The position numbers were made by a program, and so were the translations under genes. Of a stretch of 64,000 nt of DNA, positions 40,233 through 47,572 are shown in pieces. The DNA is from Ignavibacteria bacterium. GTDB lineage: Bacteria > Bacteroidota > Ignavibacteria > Tepidaquicellales > Tepidaquicellaceae. The DNA lies in the NCBI GenBank assembly GCA_041649015.1, contig JBAZNU010000004.1:1-64000 (forward strand). The letters are read 5' to 3'. The notes under the pieces were generated by a model. The model was not told the DNA's origin. It ran no database searches and saw only the letters and a program-made list of their open reading frames with translations. Each line of letters opens with the position of its first letter. Positions within the stretch are counted from its first letter, which is position 1.

Positions 40233-41296
40233 GCTTTTTACCCTCTGATAATACAACCCTGAACCAACTCCTTTCAAAAGCTGCGGAAAAACGCCAGCCC
40301 GTTTCAGGTACTTTTGAACTTACAAGCCGTTGCAATCTTTCGTGTATAATGTGCTATATAGCCGAGTCTGCTTGCAATAAATCCGTTAAAGATAATGAGC
40401 TGTCTGCGAAGGAATGGGTGGAAATCACAGGTCAGGCATCAAAAAGCGGTATGGTGTTTCTGCTTCTTACCGGCGGGGAAATTTTCCTTAGGAATGATTT
40501 CTTTGATATTTATGAACCGATAAGAAAAATGGGGCTGGTTCTTACATTGTTTACAAATGGGACTCTTATTACTAATTTAGTCGCAAAGAAACTTGCTAAG
40601 CTTCCTCCAAACAAAGTTGAGATTACTCTCTACGGTGCTACGGCAAAGACTTATGAATCTGTTACGGGATCAGCAAAGGGATTTGAACTTTGCTGCAATG
40701 GTATCGAGAATCTGCTTTCTGCAGGAATAAAGCCTGTAATAAAGACTACTATTACGCGTCAGAATTTGCATGAATACGAAGATATTAAGAAGATGGCAAA
40801 AAAATGGGGACTGCCATTTGTTTCGGCATGGCTTTTAACCAGAAGAGTTGATGGTAAATATTCGCGATTAGAGGAATCGCAGCTTTTACCCGAAGATATT
40901 TTTATTCTGGAATCTGCAGACAAGGAAGCAAATGAAAAATGGAGAAAAATTGCACAAGAAAAATCCTCAGAGTCACGTAGTGAAATATTTTATTGCCTGG
41001 CCGGAAAATCATCATTCATGATAAACTCATCAGGCAAAATGAATGTGTGTGGGGACCTTCCGCTTCCTGCTGCAAAAGTATTGAGCATAGGTTTCAATGC
41101 AGCATGGGAGGAAGTTAAAAATTATGTTGCTGCCGCAACGAATAAAACATCTTCATGTTCAACTTGCAGCGCAAAGGAATACTGTAACACCTGTCCCGCA
41201 AGGTCATATCTTGAAACAAAAAACTTAGACGAACCCGTACCTTATCTCTGCAATATCTCATTCAAACGAAAAGAAATTTATGAGTCAAAGCAATAA
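40229..41296 (+). CDS. Radical SAM/SPASM peptide-modifying enzyme (copy 2)
   Basis: 355 residues, closely related to the enzyme at 36757. Cluster cysteines are 35, 39 and 42 (TSRCNLSCIMCY), followed by LTGGEIFLR. The SPASM region has YCLAGKSS, GKMNVC, CSTCSAKEYCNTC and a last YLC. It starts with TTG, overlapping the PqqD stop by 4 bp, and its 3' end overlaps the next gene by 17 bp, so the whole set is tightly coupled. It most likely modifies precursor B. The first third and the SPASM end are the most conserved between the copies; the middle (DEKEANEKWRKIAQEK type region) diverges, which may reflect substrate preference. Confidence 0.9.
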   Translation: MSFLPSDNTTLNQLLSKAAEKRQPVSGTFELTSRCNLSCIMCYIAESACNKSVKDNELSAKEWVEITGQASKSGMVFLLLTGGEIFLRNDFFDIYEPIRKMGLVLTLFTNGTLITNLVAKKLAKLPPNKVEITLYGATAKTYESVTGSAKGFELCCNGIENLLSAGIKPVIKTTITRQNLHEYEDIKKMAKKWGLPFVSAWLLTRRVDGKYSRLEESQLLPEDIFILESADKEANEKWRKIAQEKSSESRSEIFYCLAGKSSFMINSSGKMNVCGDLPLPAAKVLSIGFNAAWEEVKNYVAAATNKTSSCSTCSAKEYCNTCPARSYLETKNLDEPVPYLCNISFKRKEIYESKQ

Positions 41297-42149
41297 GTTG
41301 TATTTTGAAATCACCGGTCTGACGATTAAATTAGTTACCGAAATCCCGTTAGAAAAAATTAATTTGTCTGAAAGGATATTGTCTTTCTGCGTTTCCGATA
41401 AGAATCAGGAAGCAGATGTGACGCTTTATATAAAAGATCAATTTGAATTACCCTCTACGCTCGGAGATTTAATCTACGACCCGGGAGATATCTGGAAAAT
41501 GTACAGGAATGGGAATATTTTTAATGCTGTTGTAAGCTATGACAGTAAAGAACCGATGGGAATAGTTTCGACGGCGGGTGACTGGAAAAATATTACAGTA
41601 TATTTAAACCGCAGCAATAATAAACAAAGCGGCTTGCTGAATACGGCAGGTTTTGAGCTTATAATACGTGCAGCAATTCAGTTCAATAGGGGTTCAATAT
41701 TTCATTCTTCAGGATTGGATGATAACGGAAAGGGAATACTTTTTGTCGGGCATGCGGGCGAGGGGAAAAGCACTCAAAGCAGACTCTGGATGAGCTTTGA
41801 AGGCACGATGATATTTAATGAAGACAGGAATGCCGTCAGAATAATAGATGATGATGTATTTTGTTACGGAACGCCCTGGGGTGGTACTGCTAATATTGCT
41901 AAAAACCATAAAGTACCTCTTTCGGTTATTTTAATGATTGAAAAATCGGAGGAAAACCGTATTGAGCGAATGCCGGTATCCGAAGCAGTGCCAAAACTCA
42001 TTGCAAGGTCTTTTTTCCCTTACTGGGATGAGAACCTTTCAAATCTTGCCATATCGAACATAACATCAATAGCAGCAAAAGTTCCTGTCTATAAATTATC
42101 ATGTAAGCCGACTCCCGAAGTTGTGGAATTAGTAAGGTCTGTTTTATGA
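41280..42149 (+). CDS. HPr-kinase/PEPCK-like P-loop protein of the RiPP locus
   Basis: 289 residues. After a ~135-residue N-terminal part without a recognised domain comes the HprK-like catalytic fold: GSIFHSSGL, the P-loop GHAGEGKST (157-165), then EDRNAVRIIDDDVFCYGTPW. Such proteins in RiPP clusters are labelled HPr-kinase-like, and in one known lasso peptide cluster (paeninodin) a related kinase phosphorylates the precursor. Here it may modify a Ser or Thr near the C-termini of the precursors (RNS, HTQTS, KFS), but that is inference. It overlaps both the radical SAM gene (17 bp) and the peptidase gene (4 bp). Being outside both cassettes, it could serve all precursors. Confidence 0.78.
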   Translation: MSQSNKLYFEITGLTIKLVTEIPLEKINLSERILSFCVSDKNQEADVTLYIKDQFELPSTLGDLIYDPGDIWKMYRNGNIFNAVVSYDSKEPMGIVSTAGDWKNITVYLNRSNNKQSGLLNTAGFELIIRAAIQFNRGSIFHSSGLDDNGKGILFVGHAGEGKSTQSRLWMSFEGTMIFNEDRNAVRIIDDDVFCYGTPWGGTANIAKNHKVPLSVILMIEKSEENRIERMPVSEAVPKLIARSFFPYWDENLSNLAISNITSIAAKVPVYKLSCKPTPEVVELVRSVL

Positions 42150-42634
42150 TTGTATCACTTGAACATCTTATTCCCGTAATACGGAAATCGCTTTCAGAAG
42201 GCAAACCGGTTAGGTTCACTTCAACGGGAAGCAGCATGGCGCCTTTCATATACAATGGTGATGAGATAGAACTCTTGCCTATAAATGAGAAATTAAAGAG
42301 ATGCGATATTATTCTTCTTGAAAAAGATACTAATAAATATGTGCTGCATAGAATAGTAAAAATAGATGGGGAAAAAGCATTTCTCAGGGGTGATGCACAG
42401 AGTAAAGCAGAAGGACCATTTAAAAAGCAGAAAGCAATAGGCATTGCAGGGATTTCATACAGGAAAGGAAGAAGGAGAGACCACACAAAAGGGTACTGGA
42501 GTTTTGCAGGAAAAGTATGGGTAAGATTCTTTCCGATAACGCTTTTTGAGTATTTGGTGTACAAATCTTTGAGGAGATTAGCAGGGATTATGCTGAGAAA
42601 GCTTGGAATATTGCGGGAGAATGGTATTTCGTAA
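42146..42634 (+). CDS. S24/S26-type peptidase, candidate leader peptidase
   Basis: 162 residues. The serine box TGSSMAPFIYNGDEIEL (catalytic Ser about residue 30) and the second box KYVLHRIV (His about 68), followed by FLRGDAQ, match signal-peptidase-like S26 enzymes. A His replaces the usual Lys, as in the SipW/ER signal peptidase subgroup. It has no N-terminal membrane anchor, unlike true signal peptidases. As the last gene of the locus, and because the exporter lacks a C39 domain, it is the best candidate for cutting the leader from the modified peptides. The alternative is a regulator-type S24 protein, but no DNA-binding domain is present. Confidence 0.75.
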   Translation: MIVSLEHLIPVIRKSLSEGKPVRFTSTGSSMAPFIYNGDEIELLPINEKLKRCDIILLEKDTNKYVLHRIVKIDGEKAFLRGDAQSKAEGPFKKQKAIGIAGISYRKGRRRDHTKGYWSFAGKVWVRFFPITLFEYLVYKSLRRLAGIMLRKLGILRENGIS

Positions 42635-43086
42635 CACTACCCCGAAATAAATTAACAATAAAATTGTTTACTATTTTGATTTATAATTACTTAATTTAAA
42701 TTTTTCTTATCCGGTCCTATCCATTTCGTTACGCGCCTTCTGTGATAATAACCCGTCTCTAACTTCTTGTGTATAATTGCTCTTCTTAGCGCTGCTATCC
42801 GTAAAAATGTTGCACTAAAAACTAACTTTTACAAATAAAATATTTCTTTTAATTTCTTTGCAGCTATTGCATCCTATGCGAACGCTGCGTTAAAATTCTT
42901 TTCCTCTTTCGTGTTTGATGTTTGTTCTCCGCGTATTCTGTGTATAAATTCTTTTTTAATGTTTATCATTATTCTGCTTGCAGACCTTGCTGTGTTTAGT
43001 TCTCAAGGGGGATATTCGCTTATGAATTAAAATTCACATTGAAAATCGGTATATTGCATCCTTTAATATATTCAGGGTAAAAAGGT
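42635..43086. other. Intergenic region after the RiPP locus
   Basis: 452 bp with no ORF of family type and no clear terminator hairpin. At 42921-42950 there is a stretch (TTTGTTCTCCGCGTATTCTG) similar in reverse complement to the cacagag-type motifs at 15701 and 35001. Confidence 0.5.
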
Positions 43087-46000
43087 TTGAAAATAAAATA
43101 TTCTCTCGCTGCATTTTTCATATTATGGTCGATTGTATCAAATGCACAAAATGATTTGTATTATTCCACGATTAATACCGGGAGTTCCGGTTTTGTAACT
43201 GACTTAAAAACACGCGTCAGAAGTCCTTATACTAAGATTTCTTATGATAATTTTGATGAGACAAATATTGCACACTATGCATCATTCCTCGTGAGCGGCA
43301 GCACAAGAGGTGTAATATGCGTTTACAGCGGTCATCTTTATACATACACAGGTACTTTTTCATGGGATATTTTTAGCCGTGAGCATACATGGTGCCATAG
43401 CTGGATGCCTTCATACAGCAGCGAAAGTACTAACGAATATGCAGACCAGCATCACCTTTTCCCGACACATCAGAATAATGCAAACGGAAGAAGAAGCAAT
43501 CATCCTTTCGGAATTGTAACATCCTCAACTTACACATATCTTGACGGAAAACTCGGTACGAATGCCTCTGGTGAAACCGTCTATGAACCGCGTAATTCAC
43601 ATAAAGGAGATGCCGCAAGAGCGTTGCTTTATATGTGTATAAGATATGATGGGTTAAACGGACACACATGGAATTTTAACTGGCTGAATAATACAAGGCT
43701 GCCGTCACTTTCGGAGGCACCTCAAAGTCTGGCAACATTGCTCCTGTGGCATCAGCAGGACCCTCCGGATAAATGGGAAGTCGAAAGAAACAATTACATA
43801 GAAAGCATACAGAGAAACAGAAACCCATTAATCGACCACCCCGAATATGTAAATTATATTAATTTTAATGATTTATCAAAAGTAAGCCCAACCTATGCGG
43901 CAGAGCCGGAAAACTATCTTACAAATCTGGCAACATCAGTTACTAATAATTCAATCACGCTTACATGGTCTGATGCAGCATCAGGGAGTCAGGCACCCTC
44001 AGGATATCTTATTGAGGCATTTAATAAAAATGATTATTTCATCCCGATTGACGGCGTTGAATTTACCGGAGATAATACTCTTGATAGCATTGCTTATGTT
44101 AACGTTCCTTATAGCGATGATGACACTTATACTTTCACGGGATTGGTTACAAGCACTACGTATTATTTCAGGGTGTATTCTTACAACGGCGATAGTTCAC
44201 TTAGAAATTATAAAATTACCGGAACCGTTCCAAGCGTAAATGCGACAACTGGTACCGTAACATTAGCAGATGAACCGACAAATCATGTTACAAATATTGG
44301 TACGACAAATGTTACAACAAATACAATAACATTAACATGGACTGATGCACTGGCAGGAACTCAGGCACCGTCAGGATATTTAATTATTGCGAATAACAAT
44401 AATTCTTTTTCAACACCGAATGATGGGACTGCTTACACTGACGATGCTAATCTTTTGGACGGTAGTGCGGTATTAAACATTCTTCCCGGAACACAGCAAT
44501 ATGCCTTTTCATCTTTGAACTCCTCGACAACGTATTATTTCAGAATTTATTCCTACAACGGTTCGGGAAGTGCAATTAACTATAAAACTGACGGAATTGT
44601 ACCGAATATAAATCAAGCAACATCAACACCGTCGTATGCAAGTGAACCTTCTAATTATATTACAAATCTTGCTTCATCAAATGTAACCTCAAACTCTTTG
44701 ACGATTTCATGGACTGATGCCGTTCCCGGAGCGGTACAGCCCGCAGGATATCTTTTACTTGCTAACAATACAAATATTTTTAATCCACCCGTTGACGGAA
44801 CGACATATTCTGATGACCCCGCTTTATCGGAAGGCAGTGCTGTGCTAAATTTAACTTACGGCACAACTCAGTATTCATTCACGTCATTAACATCATATTC
44901 ACACTATTATTTTAGAGTTTATTCTTACAACGGTTCCGGTTCCTCGATTAATTATAAGACTGACGGAAGCGTTCCTTCTCTGGATGTTTTAACACTTAGC
45001 AGCGGAGCGGGCGGTATTGTTCTGATCGATAATTTTAACAGGGCTAACAGCAATACGCTGGGTAATCCGTCTTCATCTCCGTTATTGACATGGGGGCAAA
45101 CGGGAACTGCAACGGGTTCTATAAGTATAACTGATAATCAATTAAAAATGGGAAGTTCTACTGCCGGGAGAGATGTGGCTTTAGTTGACTTATCAGCAAT
45201 TAACGGGTATCCTGAAATATTAAATACATCAACTATAGAAATGCAGTGGGCATTTAATATGAGGCAGACCAGAACAGACCCTTCGGGATTTGATGCAAAT
45301 AATTACGGAATTGCTTTCATTTTAGCATCAAGTTCATTTGATTATAAAACTTCAAGCGGATATGCGGTAGTAATCGGTCAGTCCGGTTCTACGGATCCAA
45401 TCAGACTTGTTCATTTTTCAAACGGACTGGATTTGAATTCTAATATTACAAACATTATATCCGGAGGTGACTACGGTAACGATTATTTAAGTGTAAGGGT
45501 GAAATATGTGTCTTCTTCCAATGAGTGGACTTTATATACCGAAAGTAATTCATCCGCATTCCCCCGGCCAAACCCAACTCTTACTTCAACACAAATAGGT
45601 GTCGCAACTGTTAATAGTACACATACGGGAATCTCATTGCCTTATATGGGAATGTTATGGAATCACAGTACAGGTGGTTCTGAGTTCTCAAATTTTGATG
45701 ATGTCTTTATAACTGATCCTGAAAGTGCATTACCCGTAACACTTTCCTCCTTAAATTCTTTTGTTTTCAACAGAAACATAAAGCTGAACTGGGTGACGGA
45801 GAGTGAGATAAACAATGCGGGATTTGAAGTGGAAAGAGCAGAAGTCAGAAGTCAGAATATGGAATATAGAGCGATTGGATTCGTAAACGGAAACGGCACG
45901 AAGAATACGCCTACGAACTACAGCTTTGAAGATAAAAACCTGAATTCGGGTAAGTATAAGTACCGACTGAAACAGTTAGATGTGAACGGGAATTATGAAT

Positions 46001-46305
46001 ACTTTGAACTTAACGGTGAGGTTGAAATTGGAGTACCAAAGAAGTTTGACCTGAGTCAGAACTATCCTAACCCGTTCAATCCAGTTACGAAGATTAACTT
46101 TGATTTGCCGGTTGACAGCAGGATTTCGATTGTTATTTATGATGTTGCAGGACGAGAAGTCAAAAGAATACTGAATAATGAGTTTAAAAAAGCCGGATAT
46201 TATACTGCCGATTTTAGTGCCGCTATGCTTTCAAGCGGAGTTTATTTCTATGTTTTGAATACTGAGAATTTCAGGGCGGCGAAGAAAATGGTGATTTTGA
46301 AATAG
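43087..46305 (+). CDS. Secreted endonuclease I with fibronectin-like repeats and T9SS sorting domain
   Basis: 1072 residues, TTG start, signal peptide 1-20 (AAFFILWSIVSNAQ). Residues ~22-270 match the endonuclease I family (EndA/Vvn type, pfam04231): SREHTWCHSWMP with the catalytic His, DQHHLFPTHQNNANGRRSNH with metal-binding residues, then the long helical part. These enzymes cut DNA and RNA in the periplasm or outside the cell. Three fibronectin-like repeats follow (~275-640, each with YYFRVYSYNGSG or a variant). A jelly-roll domain (~645-870), another fibronectin-like domain with a heptamer-encoded loop (~885-975) and a T9SS type A sorting domain (from SQNYPNPFNPVTKINFDLP to KKMVILK) complete it. 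It is likely surface-bound or secreted, for nucleic acid scavenging. It is not obviously part of the RiPP locus. Confidence 0.88.
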   Translation: MKIKYSLAAFFILWSIVSNAQNDLYYSTINTGSSGFVTDLKTRVRSPYTKISYDNFDETNIAHYASFLVSGSTRGVICVYSGHLYTYTGTFSWDIFSREHTWCHSWMPSYSSESTNEYADQHHLFPTHQNNANGRRSNHPFGIVTSSTYTYLDGKLGTNASGETVYEPRNSHKGDAARALLYMCIRYDGLNGHTWNFNWLNNTRLPSLSEAPQSLATLLLWHQQDPPDKWEVERNNYIESIQRNRNPLIDHPEYVNYINFNDLSKVSPTYAAEPENYLTNLATSVTNNSITLTWSDAASGSQAPSGYLIEAFNKNDYFIPIDGVEFTGDNTLDSIAYVNVPYSDDDTYTFTGLVTSTTYYFRVYSYNGDSSLRNYKITGTVPSVNATTGTVTLADEPTNHVTNIGTTNVTTNTITLTWTDALAGTQAPSGYLIIANNNNSFSTPNDGTAYTDDANLLDGSAVLNILPGTQQYAFSSLNSSTTYYFRIYSYNGSGSAINYKTDGIVPNINQATSTPSYASEPSNYITNLASSNVTSNSLTISWTDAVPGAVQPAGYLLLANNTNIFNPPVDGTTYSDDPALSEGSAVLNLTYGTTQYSFTSLTSYSHYYFRVYSYNGSGSSINYKTDGSVPSLDVLTLSSGAGGIVLIDNFNRANSNTLGNPSSSPLLTWGQTGTATGSISITDNQLKMGSSTAGRDVALVDLSAINGYPEILNTSTIEMQWAFNMRQTRTDPSGFDANNYGIAFILASSSFDYKTSSGYAVVIGQSGSTDPIRLVHFSNGLDLNSNITNIISGGDYGNDYLSVRVKYVSSSNEWTLYTESNSSAFPRPNPTLTSTQIGVATVNSTHTGISLPYMGMLWNHSTGGSEFSNFDDVFITDPESALPVTLSSLNSFVFNRNIKLNWVTESEINNAGFEVERAEVRSQNMEYRAIGFVNGNGTKNTPTNYSFEDKNLNSGKYKYRLKQLDVNGNYEYFELNGEVEIGVPKKFDLSQNYPNPFNPVTKINFDLPVDSRISIVIYDVAGREVKRILNNEFKKAGYYTADFSAAMLSSGVYFYVLNTENFRAAKKMVILK
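45831..45872. repeat. Heptanucleotide repeat inside coding sequence
   Basis: 7-mers GGAAAGA, GCAGAAG, TCAGAAG, TCAGAAT, ATGGAAT, ATAGAGC encode the loop ERAEVRSQNMEYRA of the endonuclease protein. It is in the same domain and loop as the repeats at 14962 and 35795. Confidence 0.55.
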
Positions 46306-46619
46306 CCGGCGTAGGGAAAAATCAAAAAACAAATAGAAGAGTTTTGAAAACGCAAACTTGCGTTAAGTAATTTTCTAATAATCTCATAAAATTTCATATA
46401 GAGTTCATATGGATTTCATATAGAGTTCATATGGATTTCATATAGAGTTCATATAGAATTCATATGGATTTCATATAGAAAGCATATAGCTCTCGTATAT
46501 TCCTAAGATACCCCGCATATGACCACTGTCTTCATAATCTAAACAAATATCTGTATTTTTGAAACAAATAGTGTAATTTTTAAGTATTATTAATATTACT
46601 ACACTTAATATAATATTTT
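46306..46619. other. Intergenic region with tandem repeat and possible promoter
   Basis: 314 bp. Apart from the 11-bp repeats, a TAnnTTTG match (TATTTTTG, 46554-46561) lies 58 bp before the next start. It fits the Bacteroidota -7 element, but no TTG is at the right distance upstream, so it is weak. Confidence 0.4.
46395..46493. repeat. 11-bp tandem repeat, nine units
   Basis: Nine consecutive 11-mers, alternating mostly between CATATAGAGTT and CATATGGATTT, fill the space between the endonuclease gene and the next plus-strand gene. Units near the 3' end diverge (CATATAGAAAG, CATATAGCTCT). Confidence 0.85.
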
Positions 46620-47480
46620 ATGAAAAGAATAATACTTCTACTGGTGGTGCTTGCAATAAGCAGCTCTGTCTTTTGCCAGCATAAACGCGGCAGATATTAC
46701 GACGATTACAGTTACAAATTTTTTAATATAGAAAAACCAACGTTTGAGCTTTCATACGGTATGACAAATATTATGCTTGACGGTTATCAGCAGGGATTTG
46801 ATAAAGCAGGTTTTATAGATTTTAAAATCGGATTTTCAACAAGGAAATCTAAAAGATTTTATGAGAATAAACTGAAGAAGTATGATTTTGTGTACCTGGA
46901 TGTCGGAAATTATTCTACGTCTCTAAGTCCTGAAAGTCATTCCGCGGATAAGATAAAATCAAACAACTGGCGTTTCGGGTTTGGAAGTAAGACGGGGTAT
47001 ATTATAAGAGCGGGTAAGGTTGGGATTTTACCTTATTCATCGAGGGCGCTTATGTGGACAAATTCAAACTGGACGGGAATTAATTCTACCGTGTCTCCAA
47101 TTGAAGACGATAAGCTGCTCGTATTCGGAGACAGGTTCAGGTTCGGCGGTAATTATGAAAGCGGAATAAGCGTTCAGGTAATACCGCTTCTTACTCTGGA
47201 TATTAATTACGAAAGACTTAATGTGTATCCGCGTACTATGTTCTGGGCGCAGTCTGGAAGTATGGTTCTGCAGGAAATCGGCTCGGGGATGATTGATTAT
47301 TTTGTACACAGGGTATTAAGGAACAAACCGATTGCGGGCTCAATAGTAAATTTTATTCTTAAGAGTGCATATTATTACGGTTTCAGCGAATTAAAATCAA
47401 AGAACATGGACTGGCCGTTTGGAGGTGAAGCTTCCTTGAATTACAGTACGTTTAAGTTTGGCGTCGGGTTTACGTTTTAA
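46620..47480 (+). CDS. Exported protein of unknown function, possible outer-membrane barrel
   Basis: 286 residues with a signal peptide 1-19 (LLLVVLAISSSVFCQ). The rest alternates aromatic and polar residues in strand-like runs (NWRFGFGSKTGYIIRAGKVG; RFRFGGNYESGISVQVIPL) and ends in SLNYSTFKFGVGFTF, with a terminal Phe as in many outer-membrane beta-barrels. I do not recognise a family. It has no T9SS sorting domain. It stands alone between the 11-bp repeats and a terminator shared with the convergent M28 peptidase gene. Confidence 0.75.
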   Translation: MKRIILLLVVLAISSSVFCQHKRGRYYDDYSYKFFNIEKPTFELSYGMTNIMLDGYQQGFDKAGFIDFKIGFSTRKSKRFYENKLKKYDFVYLDVGNYSTSLSPESHSADKIKSNNWRFGFGSKTGYIIRAGKVGILPYSSRALMWTNSNWTGINSTVSPIEDDKLLVFGDRFRFGGNYESGISVQVIPLLTLDINYERLNVYPRTMFWAQSGSMVLQEIGSGMIDYFVHRVLRNKPIAGSIVNFILKSAYYYGFSELKSKNMDWPFGGEASLNYSTFKFGVGFTF

Positions 47481-47501
47481 TTTAAAAATATGTAAATAAA
47501 T

Positions 47502-47534
47502 AAAAAGGGTGCCGGTTTTCCTGCACCCTTTTTT
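47502..47534. terminator. Bidirectional terminator between convergent genes
   Basis: 9-bp stem AAAGGGTGC / GCACCCTTT (47504-47512 with 47523-47531) with T-runs on the plus side and A-rich flank on the other. It lies between the stops at 47480 (plus) and 47573 (minus). Confidence 0.88.
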
Positions 47535-47572
47535 ATTATTTTTAAATGCTCTGTCTCTTCTACAACTAACAA

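Noticed and set aside
36757..41296. Assigning the locus to PQQ biosynthesis
   Set aside because: PqqD and PqqE-like genes are present, but there is no PqqA-type precursor with the Glu-Tyr pair, and no PqqB, PqqC or PqqF; the precursors have Cys pairs instead.
41998..42564. 188-codon minus-strand ORF
   Set aside because: It is antisense to the HprK-like and S26-like genes, which have clear motifs and coupled starts; no family features in the antisense product.
46395..46493. Possible CRISPR array
   Set aside because: The repeats are 11 bp, directly adjoining and without spacers, and no cas gene is present.
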